DNA of 64,000 bases from Xylocopa sonorina (Eukaryota; Arthropoda; Insecta; Hymenoptera; Apidae), in NCBI RefSeq assembly GCF_050948175.1, contig NW_027490266.1:124001-188000 (forward strand), in the 5' to 3' direction. The notes beneath the pieces are model-generated. The model did no database searches. It saw nothing but the letters and a program-made list of their open reading frames with translations, and had not been told where the DNA came from. Positions within the stretch are counted from its first letter, which is position 1. Each line of letters starts with the position of its first letter. The position numbers and the translations under genes are program-made. Shown piece after piece: positions 13,767 to 27,300 of the stretch.

Positions 13767-15197
13767 ATTTACATTCATTTGAAGTGTAGACGAGGAATAC
13801 ATAACACTTCGCAAATCATATTATATCTTACCATGAAACATAGGAATGAGATGCGATATCGCGTTTTCAGAAGCATTAGACCTCTATTGCAACGATAGGT
13901 AGACATCTGCAAACGCCATTTCCTTGCAAAGAAGTGTCGCTTTTACGCTCATTTGAATAGTAGACGAGGAATACATGACACTTCGCAAATCATATTATAT
14001 CTTACCATGAAACGTGGAAATGAGATGCGATATCGCGTTTTAAGAAGCATTCCATATCTATTGCTACGATACGTAGACATCTGCAAACGCTATTTCTTTG
14101 CAAGGAAGTGCCGCATTTACATTCATTTGAAGTGTAGACGAGGAATACATAACACTTCGCAAATCATATTATATCCTACCATGAAACATGGAAATGAGAT
14201 GCGATATCGCGTTTAAAGAAGCATTAGAACTCTATCGCTACGATACCTAGACATCTGCAGACGCTATTTCCTAGCAAGGAAGTGTCGCATTTACATTCAT
14301 TTGAAGTGTAGACGAGGAATACATAACACTTCGCAAATCATATTGTATCTTACCATGAAACATAGGAATGAGATGCGATATCGCGTTTTAAGAAGCATTA
14401 GACCTCTATTGCAACGATAGGTAGACATCTGCAAACGCCATTTCCTTGCAAAGAAGTGTCGCTTTTACACTCATTTGAATAGTAGACGAGGAATACATGA
14501 CACTTCGCAAATCATATTATATCTTACCATGAAACGTGGAAATGAGATGCGATATCGCGTTTTAAGAAGCATTCCATATCTATTGCTACGATACGTAGAC
14601 ATGTGCAAACGCTATTTCTTTGCAAGGAAGTGTCGCATTTACATTCATTTGAAGTGTAGACGGGGAATACATAACACTTCGCAAATCATATTATATCCTA
14701 CCATGAAACATGGAAATGAGATGCGATATCGCGTTTAAACAAGCATTAGAACTCTATCGCTACGATACCTAGACATCTGCAGACGCTATTTCCTAGCAAG
14801 GAAGTGTCGCATTTACATTCATTTGAAGTGTAGACGAGGAATACATAACACTTCGCAAATCATATTATATCTTACCATGAAACATAGAAATGAGATGCGA
14901 TATCGCGTTTTAAGAATCATCTGAACTCTATTGCTACGATACGTAGACATCTGCATCCGTTATTTCCTAGCGAGGAAGTGTCGCATTCACATTCATTTGA
15001 AGTGTAGACGAGGAATACATAACACTTCGCAAATCATATTACATCTTACCATGAAACATAGAAATGAGATGCGATATCGCGTTTCAAGAAGCATTAGAAC
15101 TCTATTGCTACGATAGGTAGACATCTGCAAACGCTATTTCCTTGGAAGGAAGTGTCGCATTTACATTCATTTGAAGTGTAGACGAGGAATACATAAC
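13767..15197 (+). repeat. Duplicate of 9590-11020 (offset 4177 bp = 24 monomers + 1)
   Basis: The trimer-type units at 13953 and 14475 and the CTGCATCCGTTATTT monomer near 14950 repeat those at 9776, 10298 and 10773 in the same order and spacing. Both copies share TCATATTGTATC (near 10166 and 14343) and GACATGTGCAAACG (near 10422 and 14599), which are otherwise rare. The extra base comes from the insertion near 11648. Confidence 0.85.
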
Positions 15198-18129
15198 ACT
15201 TCGCAAATCATATTATATCTTACCATGAAACATAGAAATGAGATGCGATATCGCGTTTTAGGAAGCATTAGAACACTATCGCTACGATACCTAGACATCT
15301 GCAGACGCTATTTCCTAGCAAGGAAGTGTCGCATTTACATTCATTTGAAGTGTAGACGAGGAATACATAACACTTCGCAAATCATATTATATCTAGCCAT
15401 GAAACATAGAAATGAGATGCGACATCGCGTTTTAAGAAGCATTACATATCTATTGCTACGATACGTAAACATCTGCAAACGCTATTTCCTAGCGAGGAAG
15501 TGTCGCATTCACATTCATTTGAAGTGAAGACGAGGAATACATAACACTTCGCAAATCATACTATATCTTACCATGAAACATAGAAATGAGATGCGATTTC
15601 GCGTTTTAAGAAGCATTAGAACTCTATCGCTACGATAGGTAGACATCTGCAAACGCTATTTCCTTGCAAGGAAGTGTCGCATTTACATTCATTTGAATCG
15701 TATACGAGGAATGCATAACACTTCGCAATGAATATTATATCTTATTATGAAACATAGATATGAGATGCAATATCTCGTTTTAAGAAGCATTTGAACTCTA
15801 TTGCTACGATACCTAGACATCTGCAGACGCTATTTCCTAGCAAGGAAGTGTCGCATTTACATTCATTTGAAGTGTAGACGAGGAATACATGACACTTCGC
15901 AAATCATATTATACCTTACCATGAAACATAGAAATGAGATGCGATATCGCGTATTAAGAAGCATTAGGAATCTGTTGCTACGATACGTAGACATCTGCAA
16001 ACGCTATTTCTTTGCAAGGAAGTGTCGCATTTACATTCATTTGAAGTGTAGACGAGGAATACATAACACTTCGCAAATCATACTATATCTTACCATGAAA
16101 CATAGAAATGAGATGCGATTTCGCGTTTTAAGTAGCATTAGAACTCTATTGCTACAGTAGGTAGACATCTGCAAACGCTATTTCCTAGCAAGGAAGTGTC
16201 GCATTTACATTCATTTGAAGTGTAGACGAGGAATACATGACACTTCGCAAATTATATTATACCTTACCATGAAACATAGAAATGAGATGCGATATCGCGT
16301 TTTAAGAAGCATTAGAAATCTGTTGCTACGATACGTAGACATCTGCAAACGCTATTTCTTTGCAAGGAAGTGTCGCATTTACATTCATTTGAAGTGTAGA
16401 CGAGGAATACATAACACTTCGCAAATCATACTATATCTTACCATGAAACATAGAAATGAGATGCGATTTCGCGTTTTAAGAAGCATTAGAACTCTATCGC
16501 TACGATAGGTAGACATCTGCAAACGCTATTTCCTTGCAAGGAAGTGTCGCATTTACATTCATTTGAAGTGTAGACGAGGAATACATAACACTTCGCAAAT
16601 CATATTATATCTTATCATGAAACATAGAAATGAAATGCGATATCGCGTTTTAAGAAGCATTAGAACTCCATCGCTACGATACCTAGACATCTGCAGACGC
16701 TATTTCCTAGCAAGGAAGTGTCGCATTTACATTCATTTGAAGTGTAGACGAGGAATACATAACACTTCGCAAATCATATTATATCTTACCATGAAACATA
16801 GAAATGAAATGCGATATCGCGTTTTAAGAATCATAAGAACTCTATTGCTACGATACGTAGACATCTGCAAACGCTATTTCCTTGCAAGGAAGTGTCGCAT
16901 TTACATTCATTTGAAGTGCAGACGAGGAATACATAACACATCGCAAATCATATTATATCTTACCATGAAACATAGAAATGAGATGCGATATCGCGTTTAA
17001 AGAAGCATTAGAACACTCCTGCTACGATAGGTAAACATCTGCAAACGCTATTTCCTTGCAAGGAAGTGTTGCATTTACATTCATTTGAAGTGTAGACGAG
17101 GAATACATGACACTTCGCAAATCATATTACATCTTTACATGAAACATAGAAATGAGATGCGATATCGCGTTTTAAGAAGCATTAGAACTATATTGCTACG
17201 ATAGGTAGACATCTGCAAACGCTATTTCCTTGCAAGGAAGTGTCGCATTTACATTCATTTGAAGTGTAGACGAGGAATACATAACACCTCGCAAATCATA
17301 TTATATCTTACCATGAAACATAGAAATGAGAAGCGATATCGCGTATTAAGAATCATAAGAACTCTATTGCTACGATACGTAGACATCTGCAAACGCTATT
17401 TCCTTGCAAGGAAGTGTCGCATTTACATTCATTTGAAGTGCAGACGAGGAATACATAACACTTCGCAAATCATATTATATCTTACCATGAAACATAGAAA
17501 TGAGATGCGATATCGCGTTTTAAGAAGCATTAGAAATCTATAGCTACGATACGTAGACATCTGCAAACGCTATTTCCTTGCTAGGAAGTGTCGCATTTAC
17601 ACTCATTTGAATAGTAGACGAGGAATACATGACACTTCCCAAATCATATTATATCTTACCATGAAACGTAGAAATGAGATGCGATATCGCGTTTTAAGAA
17701 GCATTACATATCTATTGCTACGATACGTAGACATCTGCAAACGCTATTTCTTTGCAAGGAAGTGTCGCATTTACATTCATTTAAGTGTAGACGAGGAATA
17801 CATAACACTTCGCAAATCATATTATATCTTACCATGAAACATAGAAATGAGATGCGATATCGCGTTTTAAGAAGCATTAGAACTCTAGTGCTTCGATACG
17901 TAGACATCTGCAATCGCTACTTTCCTTGCAAGGAAGTGTCGCATTTACATTCATTTGAAGTGTAGACGAGGAATACATAACACTTCGCAAATCATATTAC
18001 ATCTTACCATGAAACATAGAAATCAGATGCGATATCGCGTTTTAAGAAGCATTAGAACTCTATTGCTACGATAGGTAGACATCTGCAAACGCTATTTCCT
18101 TGCAAGGAAGTGTCGCATTTACATTCATT
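15198..18129 (+). repeat. Mixed satellite monomers, no clear HOR
   Basis: About 17 monomers, including one D-class unit (15693) and one N-type unit (17607). The stretch around 15693-16160 resembles 13083-13550 at an offset of 2610 bp (15 monomers). The GCGATTTCGCG-bearing pair near 15,890-16,170 is followed directly by a second similar pair to about 16,520. The monomer at 17781 has lost one base (CATTTAAGTGTAG). No gene or foreign insert is seen. Confidence 0.8.
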
Positions 18130-18825
18130 TGAAGTGTAGACGAGGAATACATAACACCTCGCAAATCATATTATATCTTACCATGAAACATAGAAATGAG
18201 ATGCGGTATCGCGTATTAAGATTCATAAGAACTCTATTGCTACGATACCTAGACATCTGCAAACGCTATTCCTTGCAAGGAAGTGTCGCATTTACATTCA
18301 TTTGAAGTGCAGACGAGGAATACATAACACTTCGCAAATCATATTACATCTTACCATGAAACATAAGAAATGAGATGCGATATCGCGTTTTAAGAAGCAT
18401 TAGACCTCTATTGCAACGATAGGTAGACATCTGCAAACGCCATTTCCTTGCAAAGAAGTGTCGCTTTTACGCTCATTTGAATAGTAGACGAGGAATACAT
18501 GACACTTCGCAAATCATATTATATCTTACCATGAAATGTGGAAATGAGATGCGATATCGCGTTTTAAGAAGCATTCCATATCTATTGCTACGATACGTAG
18601 ACATCTGCAAACGCTATTTCTTTGCAAGGAGGTGCCGCATTTACATTCATTTGAAGTGTAGACGAGGAATACATAACACTTCGCAAATCATATTATATCC
18701 TACCATGAAACATGGAAATGATATGCGATATCGCGTTTAAAGAAGCATTAGAACTCTATCGCTACGATACCTAGACATCTGCAGACGCTATTTCCTAGCA
18801 AGGAAGTGTCCGCATTTACATTCAT

Positions 18826-18999
18826 TTGAATCGTATACGAGGAATGCATAACACTTCGCAAATCATATTATATCTTACCATGAAACATAGGAATGAGATG
18901 CGATTTCGCGTTTTAAGAAGCATTAGACCTCTATTGCAACGATAGGTAGACATCTGCAAACGCCATTTCCTTGCAAAGAAGTGTCGCTTTTACACTCAT
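18826..18999 (+). repeat. Hybrid monomer: D-class left end, ordinary right end
   Basis: It begins TTGAATCGTATACGAGGAAT followed by GCAT, which is diagnostic of the D class. It then reads CGCAAATCATATT and ATGCGATTTCGCG, which are ordinary. The switch lies between monomer positions 22 and 36, about 18847-18861. The same hybrid occurs one HOR period later at 21267. Confidence 0.82.
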
Positions 19000-20509
19000 T
19001 TGAATAGTAGACGAGGAATACATGACACTTCGCAAATCATATTATATCTTACCATGAAACGTGGAAATGAGATGCGATATCGCGTTTTAAGAAGCATTCC
19101 ATATCTATTGCTACGATACGTAGACATCTGCAAACGCTATATCTTTGCAAGGAAGTGTCGCATTTACATTCATTTGAAGTGTAGACGGGGAATACATAAC
19201 ACTTCGCAAATCATATTATATCCTACCATGAAACATGGAAATGAGATGCGATATCGCGTTTAAACAAGCATTAGAACTCTATCGCTACGATACCTAGACA
19301 TCTGCAGACGCTATTTCCTAGCAAGGAAGTGTCGCATTTACATTCATTTGAAGTGTAGACGAGGAATACATAACACTTCGCAAATCATATTATATCTTAC
19401 CATGAAACATAGGAATGAGATGCGATATCGCGTTTTAAGAATCATCTGAACTCTATTGCTACGATACGTAGACATCTGCATCCGTTATTTCCTAGCGAGG
19501 AAGTGTCGCATTCACATTCATTTGAAGTGTAGACGAGGAATACATAACACTTCGCAAATCATATTACATCTTACCATGAAACATAGAAATGAGATGCGAT
19601 ATCGCGTTTTAAGAAGCATTAGAACTCTATTGCTACGATAGGTAGACATCTGCAAACGCTATTACCTTGGAAGAAAGTGTCGCATTTACATTCATTTGAA
19701 GTGTAGACGAGGAATACATAACACCTCGCAAATCATATTATATCTTACCATGAAGCGTAGAAATGAGATGCGATATCGCGTATTAAGAATCATAAGAACT
19801 CTATTGCTACGATACGTAGACATCTGCAAACGCTATTTCCTTGCAAGGAAGTGTCGCATTTACATTCATTTGAAGTGCAGACGAGGAATACATAACACTT
19901 CGCAAATCATATTATATCTTACCATGAAACATAGAAATGAGATGCGATATCGCGTTCTAAGAAGCATTAGAACTCTATTGCTACGATAGGTAAACATCTG
20001 CAAACGCTATTTCCTTGCAAGGAAGTGTTGCATTTACATTCATTTGAAGTGTAGACGAGGAATACATGACACTTCGCAAATCATATTATGTCTTACCATG
20101 AAACATAGAAATGAGATGCGATATCGCGTTTTAAGAAGGATTAGAAATCTATTGCTACGATATGTAGACATCTGCAAACGCTATTTCCTAGCGAGGAAGT
20201 GTCGCATTCACATTCATTTGAAGTGTAGACGAGGAATACATAACACTTCGCAAATCATATTATATCTTACCATGAAACATAGAAATGAGATGCGATATCG
20301 CGTTTTAGGAAGCATTAGAGCACTATCGCTACGATACCTAGACATCTGCAGATTCTATTTCCTAGCAAGGAAGTGTCGCATTTACATTCATTTGAAGTGT
20401 AGACGAGGAATACATAACACTTCGCAAATCATATTATATCTAGCCATGAAACATAGAAATGAGATGCGACATCGCGTTTTAAGAAGCATTACATATCTAT
20501 TGCTGCGAT

Positions 20510-23500
20510 ACGTAGACAAGACATCTGCAAACGCTATTTACTAGCGAGGAAGTGTCGCATTCACATTCATTTGAAGTGTAGACGAGGAATACATAACACC
20601 TCGCAAATCATATTATATCTTACATGAAACATAGAAATGAGATGCGGTATCGCGTATTAAGAATCATAAGAACTCTATTGCTACGATACCTAGACATCTG
20701 CAAACGCTATTTCCTTGCAAGGAAGTGTCGCATTTACATTCATTTGAAGTGCAGACGAGGAATACATAACACTTCGCAAATCATATTACATCTTACCATG
20801 AAACATAGAAATGAGATGCGATATCGCGTTTTAAGAAGCATTAGACCTCTATTGCAACGATAGGTAGACATCTGCAAAACGCCATTTCCTTGCAAAGAAG
20901 TGTCGCTTTTACGCTCATTTGAATAGTAGACGAGGAATACATGACACTTCGCAAATCATATTATATCTTACCATGAAATGTGGAAATGAGATGCGATATC
21001 GCGTTTTAAGAAGCATTCCATATCTATTGCTACGATACGTAGACATCTGCAAACGCTATTTCTTTGCAAGGAGGTGCCGCATTTACATTCATTTGAAGTG
21101 TAGACGAGGAATACATAACACTTCGCAAATCATATTATATCCTACCATGAAACATGGAAATGATATGCGATATCGCGTTTAAAGAAGCATTAGAACTCTA
21201 TCGCTACGATACCTAGACATCTGCAGACGCTATTTCCTAGCAAGGAAGTGTCGCATTTACATTCATTTGAATCGTATACGAGGAATGCATAACACTTCGC
21301 AAATCATATTATATCTTACCATGAAACATAGGAATGAGATGCGATATCGCGTTTTAAGAAGCATTACACCTCTATTGCAACGATAGGTAGACATCTGCAA
21401 ACGCCATTTCCTTGCAAAGAAGTGTCGCTTTTACACTCATTTGAATAGTAGACGAGGAATACATGACACTTCGCAAATCATATTATATCTTACCATGAAA
21501 CGTGGAAATGAGATGCGATATCGCCTTTTAAGAAGCATTCCATATCTATTGCTACGATACGTAGACATCTGCAAACGCTATTCTTTGCAAGGAAGTGTCG
21601 CATTTACATTCATTTGAAGTGTAGACGGGGAACACATAACACTTCGCAAATCATATTATATCCTACATGAAACATGGAAATGAGATGCGATATCGCGTTT
21701 AAACAAGCATTAGAACTCTATCGCTACGATACCTAGACATCTGCAGACGCTATTTCCTAGCAAGGAAGTGTCGCATTTACATTCATTTGAAGTGTAGACG
21801 AGGAATACATAACACTTCGCAAATCATATTATATCTTACCATGAAACATAGAAATGAGATGCGATATCGCGTTTAAGAATCATCTGAACTCTATTGCTAC
21901 GATACGTAGACATCTGCATCCGTTATTTCCTAGCGAGGAGGTGTCGCATTCACATTCATTTGAAGTGTAGACGAGGAATACATAACACTTCGCAAATCAT
22001 ATTACATCTTACCATGAAACATAGAAATGAGATGCGATATCGCGTTTTAAGAAGCATTAGAACTCTATTGCTACGATAGGTAGACATCTGCAAACGCTAT
22101 TACCTTGAAGAAAGTGTCGCATTTACATTCATTGAAGTGTAGACGAGGAATACATAACACCTCGCAAATCATATTATATCTTACCATGAAGCGTAGAAAT
22201 GAGATGCGATATCGCGTATTAAGAATCATAAGAACTCTATTGCTACGATACGTAGACATCTGCAAACGCTATTTCCTTGCAAGGAAGTGTCGCATTTACA
22301 TTCATTTGAAGTGCAGGCGAGGAATACATAACACTTCGCAAATCATATTATATCTTACCATGAAACATAGAAATGAGATGCGATATCGCGTATTAAGAAT
22401 CATAAGAACTCTATTGCTACGATACGTAGACATCTGCAAACGCTATTTCCTTGCAAGGAAGTGTCGCATTTACATTCATTTGAAGTGCAGACGAGGAATA
22501 CATAACACTTCGCAAATCATATTATATCTTACCATGAAACATAGAAATGAGATGCGATATCGCGTTTTAGAAGCATTAGAACACTATCGCTACGATACCT
22601 AGACATCTGCAGATTCTATTTCCTAGCAAGGAAGTGTCGCATTTACATTCATTTGAAGTGTCAGACGAGGAATACATAACACTTCGCAAATCATATTATA
22701 TCTAGCCATGAAACATAGAAATGAGATGCGACATCGCGTTTTAAGAAGCATTACATATCTATTGCTGCGATACGTAGACATCTGCAAACGCTATTTACTA
22801 GCGAGGAAGTGTCGCATTCACATTCATTTGAAGTGTAGACGAGGAATACATAGCACTTCGCAAATCATATTATATCTTACCATGAAAGATGGAAATGAGA
22901 TGCGATATCGCGTTTTAAGAATCATAAGAACTCTATTGCTACGATACGTAGACATCTGCAAACGCTATTTCTTTGCAAGGAAGTGTCGCATTTACATTCA
23001 TTTGAAGTGTAGACGAGGAATACATAACACTTCGCAAATCATACTATATCTTACCATGAATCATAGAAATGAGATGCGATTTCGCGTTTAAGAAGCATTA
23101 GAACTCTATTGCTACGGTAGGTAGACATCTGCAAACGCTATTTCCTAGCAAGGAAGTGTCGCATTTACATTCATTTGAAGTGTAGACGAGGAATACATAA
23201 CACTTCGCAAATCATATTATATCTTACCATGAAAGACGGAAATGAGATGCGATATCGCGTTTTAAGAATCATAAGAACTCTATTGCTACGATACGTAGAA
23301 AACTGAAAACGCTATTTCCTTGCAAGGAAGCGTCGCATTTACATTCATTTGAATCGTATACGAGGAATGCATAACACTTCGCAATGAATATTATATCTTA
23401 TCATGAAGCATAGATATGAGATGCAATATCTCGTTTTAAGAAGCATTTGAACACTATTGCTACGATACCTAGACATCTGCAGACGCTATTTCCTAGCAAG

Positions 23501-23925
23501 GAAGTGTCGCATTTACATTCATTTGAAGTGTAGACGGGGAATACATGACACTTCGCAAATCATATTATACCTTACCATGAACATAGAAATGAGATGCGAT
23601 ATCGCGTTTTAAGAAGCATTAGAAATCTGTTGCTACGATACGTAGACATCTGCAAACGCTATTTCTTTGCAAGGAAGTGTCGCATTTACATTCATTTGAA
23701 GTGTAGACGAGGAATACATAACACTTCGCAAATCATACTATATCTTACCATGAAACATAGAAATGAGATGCGATTTCGCGTTTAAAGAAGCATTAGAACT
23801 CTATTGCTACGGTAGGTAGACATCTGCAAACGCTATTTCCTAGCAAGGAAGTGTCGCATTTACATTCATTTGAAGTGTAGACGAGGAATACATAACACTT
23901 CGCAAATCATATATATATCTTACCA
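20510..23925. other. Cluster of single-base indels within the satellite
   Basis: Thirteen length changes fall in 3.4 kb. They are a 5-bp insertion in GTAGACAAGACATCTG (near 20517) and one-base changes near 20623, 20876, 21583, 21665, 21872, 22107, 22131, 22568, 22661, 23087, 23578 and 23911. Many alter a homopolymer run, such as CGCTATTCTTTGC, CGCGTTTAAGAATC, CCTTGAAGAAAG and TTCATTGAAG. Including five more at 17.78-18.81 kb, about 18 of roughly 30 indels in the window lie in 17.8-23.9 kb. Either relaxed homogenisation or lower consensus accuracy would explain this. Confidence 0.75.
21267..21440 (+). repeat. Hybrid monomer: D-class left end, ordinary right end (second copy)
   Basis: Same structure as the hybrid at 18826. 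The switch lies at about 21288-21302. Position and flanks match the first hybrid, so this is one recombination event later copied with the surrounding 14-mer, not two independent events. Confidence 0.82.
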
Positions 23926-24044
23926 TGAAACATAGAAATGAGATGCGATATCGCGTTTTAAGAAGCATTAGAAATCTATAGCTACGATACGTAGACATCT
24001 GCAAACGCTATTTCCTTGCTAGGAAGTGACGCATTAACACTCAT

Positions 24045-24218
24045 TTGAATAGTAGACGAGGAATACTTGACACTTCGCAAATCATATTATATCTTACCAG
24101 GAAACGTAGGAATGGGATGCGATATCGCGTCTTAAGAAGCAATCCATATCTATTGCTACGATACGTAGACATCTGCAAACGCTATTTCCTTGCAAGAAAG
24201 TGTCGCAATTACATTCAT
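24045..24218 (+). repeat. N-type monomer (TTGAATAGTAGACG), representative
   Basis: N-type monomers start TTGAATAGTAGACGAGG and are usually followed by ACATGACAC or ACTTGACAC and by CATGAAACGTGG or CATGAAACGTAG. They start at 35, 557, 1078, 1599, 2468, 2642, 4382, 7514, 7862, 9776, 10298, 12561, 13953, 14475, 17607, 18477, 19000, 20919, 21441, 24045, 28743, 29787, 30135, 31874, 32744, 33092, 33788, 35877, 38314, 40751, 52759 and 60414. The upstream unit typically ends in ACACTCAT or ACGCTCAT instead of ACATTCAT. None lies between 40925 and 52758. Confidence 0.85.
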
Positions 24219-24392
24219 TTGAATCGTAGACGAGGAATGCATAACACTTCGCAATGAATATTATATCTTATCATGAAACATAGATATGAGATGCAATATC
24301 TCGTTTTAAGAAGCATTAGAACTCTATTGCTACGATACCTAGACATCTGCAGACGCTATTTCCTAGCAAGGAAGTGTCGCATTTACATTCAT
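24219..24392 (+). repeat. D-class divergent monomer, subtype D2 (first copy)
   Basis: Subtype D2 has TCGTAGACG in place of TCGTATACG and follows an N-type monomer with CTTACCAGGAAACGTAG and AAGCAATCCATATC. Copies start at 24219, 36051, 38488 and 40925. The last three are successive units of the 2437-bp HOR, which ties the 24-kb copy to the ancestry of that HOR. Confidence 0.85.
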
Positions 24393-27300
24393 TTGAAGTG
24401 TAGACGAGGAATACATGACACTTCGCAAATCATATTATGTCTTACCATGAAACATAGAAATGAGATGCGATATCGCGTTTTAAGAAGCACTAAAAATCTA
24501 TTGCTACGATACGTAGACATCTGCAAACGCTATTTCTTTGCAAGGAAGTGTCGCATTTACATTCATTTGAAGTGTAGACGAGGAATACATGACACTTCGC
24601 AAATCATATTATATCTTACCATGAAACATAGAAATGAGATGCAATATCGCGTTTTAGGAAGCATTAGAACACTATCGCTACGATACCTAGACATCTGCAG
24701 ACGCTATTTCCTAGCAAGGAAGTGTCGCATTTACATTCATTTGAAGTGTAGACGAGGAATACATAACACTTCGCAAATCATATTATATCTAGCCATGGAA
24801 CATAGAAATGAGATGCGACATCGCGTTTTAAGAAGCATTACATATCTATTGCTACTATACGTAGACATCTGCAAACGCTATTTCCTAGCGAGGCAGTGTC
24901 GCATTCACATTCATTTGAAGTGTAGACGAGGAATACATAACACTTCGCAAATTATATTATATCTTACCATGAAAGATGGAAATGAGATGCGATATCGCGT
25001 TTTAAGAATCATAAGAACTCTATTGCTACGATACGTAGAAAACTGCAAACGCTATTTCCTTGCAAGGAAGTGTCGCATTTACATTCATTTGAAGTGTAGA
25101 CGAGGAATACATAACACTTCGCAAATCATACTATATCTTACCATGAAACATAGAAATGAGATGCGATTTCGCGTTTTAAGAAGCATTAGAACCCTATTGC
25201 TACGGTAGGTAGGTATCTGCAAACGCTATTCCCTAACAAGGAAGTGTCGCATTTACATTCATTTGAAGTGTAGACGAGGAATACATAACACTTCGCAAAT
25301 CATATTATATCTTACCCTGAAACATAGAAATGAGATGCGATATCGCGTCTTAGGAAGCATTAGAACACTATCGCTACGATACCTAGACATCTGCAGACGC
25401 TATTTCCTAGCAAGGAAGTGTCGCATTTACATTCATTTGAAGTGTAGACGAGGAATACATAACACTTCGCAAATCATATTATATCTAGCCATGAAACATA
25501 GAAATGATATGCGACATCGCGTTTTAAGAAGCATTACATATCTATTGCTACGATACGTAGACATCTGCAAACGCTATTTCCTAGCGAGGAAGTGTCGCAT
25601 TCACATTCATTTGTAGTGTAGACGAGGAATACATAACACTTCGCAAATCATATTATATCTTACCATGAAAGATGGAAATGAAATGCGATATCGCGTTTTA
25701 AGAATCATAAGAACTCTATTGCTACGATACGTAGAAAACTGCAAACGCTATTTCCTTGCAAAGAAGTGTCGCATTTACATTCATTTGAATCGTATACGAG
25801 GAATGCATAACACTTCGCAATGAATATTATATCTTATCATGAAACATAGATATGAGATGCAATATCTCGTTTTAAGAAGCGTTTGAACTCTATTGCTACG
25901 ATACCTAGACATCTGCAGACGCTATTTCCTAGCAAGGAAGTGTCGCATTTACATTCATTTGAAGTGTAGACGTGGAATACATGACACTTCGCAAATCATA
26001 ATATACCTTACCATGAAACATAGAAATGAGATGCGATATCGCGTATTAAGAATCATAAGAACTCTATTGCTACGATACGTAGACATCTGCAAACGCTATT
26101 TCCTTGCAAGGAAGTGTCGCATTTACATTCATTTGAAGTGCAGACGAGGAATACATAACACTTCGCAAATCATATTATATCTTACCATGAAACATAGAAA
26201 TGAGATGCGATATCGCGTTTTAAGAAGGGTTATAAATCTATTGCTGCGATATGTAGACACCTGCAAACGCTATTTCCTAGCGAGGAAGTGTCGCATTCAC
26301 ATTCATTTGAAGTGTAGACGAGGAATACATAACACTTCGCAAATCATATTATATCTAGCCATGAAACATAGAAATGACATGCGACATCGCGTTTTAAGAA
26401 GCATTACATATCTATTGCTACGATACGTAGACATCTGCAAACGCTATTTCCTAGCGAGGAAGTGTCGCATTCACATTCATTTGAAGTGTAGACGAGGAAT
26501 ACATAACACTTCGCAAATCATATTATATCTTACCATGAAAGATGGAAATGAGATGCGATATCGCGTTTTAAGAATCATAAGAACTCTATTGCTACGATAC
26601 GTAGAAAACTGCAAACGCTATTTCCTTGCAAGGAAGTGTCGCATTTACATTCATTTGAATCGTATACGAGGAATGCATAACACTTCGCAATGAATATTAT
26701 ATCTTATCATGAAACATAGATATGAGATGCAATATCTCGTTTTAAGAAGCATTTGAACTCTATTGCTACGATACCTAGACATCTGCAGACGCTATTTCCT
26801 AGCAAGGAAGTGTCGCATTTACATTCATTTGAAGTGTAGACGAGGAATACATGACACTTCGCAAATCATATTATACCTTACCATGAAACATAGAAATGAG
26901 ATGCGATATCGCGTTTTAAGGAGCATTAGAAATCTGTTGCTACGATACGTAGACATCTGCAAACGCTATTTCTTTGCAAGGAAGTGTCGCATTTACATTC
27001 ATTTGAAGTGTAGACGAGGAATACATAACACTTCGCAAATCATACTATATCTTACCATGAAACATAGAAATGAGATGCGATTTCGCGTTTTAAGAAGCAT
27101 TAGAACCCTATTGCTACGGTAGGTAGACATCTGCAAACGCTATTTCCTAGCAAGGAAGTGTCGCATTTACATTCATTTGAAGTGTAGACGAGGAATACAT
27201 AACACTTCGCAAATCATATTATATCTTACCATGAAACATAGAAATGAGATGCGATATCGCGTCTTAGGAAGCATTAGAACACTATCGCTACGATACCTAG

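Larger units (their letters stand above)
18130..22830 (+). repeat. 14-mer HOR pair, period about 2442 bp, indel-rich
   Basis: Copy 1 is about 18130-20570 and copy 2 about 20571-22830. Shared rare variants include CCATGAAATGTGG (18532 and 20972), AAGGAGGTGCCGC (18628 and 21070), the hybrid monomers at 18826 and 21267, and CTGCAGATTCTATTTCC (near 20346 and 22608). In the second copy an extra monomer ending in GCGTATTAAG near 22,390 replaces part of the expected order. The period departs from 2436 because of several small indels. Confidence 0.8.

Noticed and set aside
24273..25208. 311-codon open reading frame, and the dozens of 60-400-codon forward frames like it
   Set aside because: All start at TTG, CTG or ATG inside the monomer and end at variant-created stops (CGATAGGTAG, CAATGA, TCTATAGC, GTTTAAA). 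They follow the repeat phase, not gene structure.
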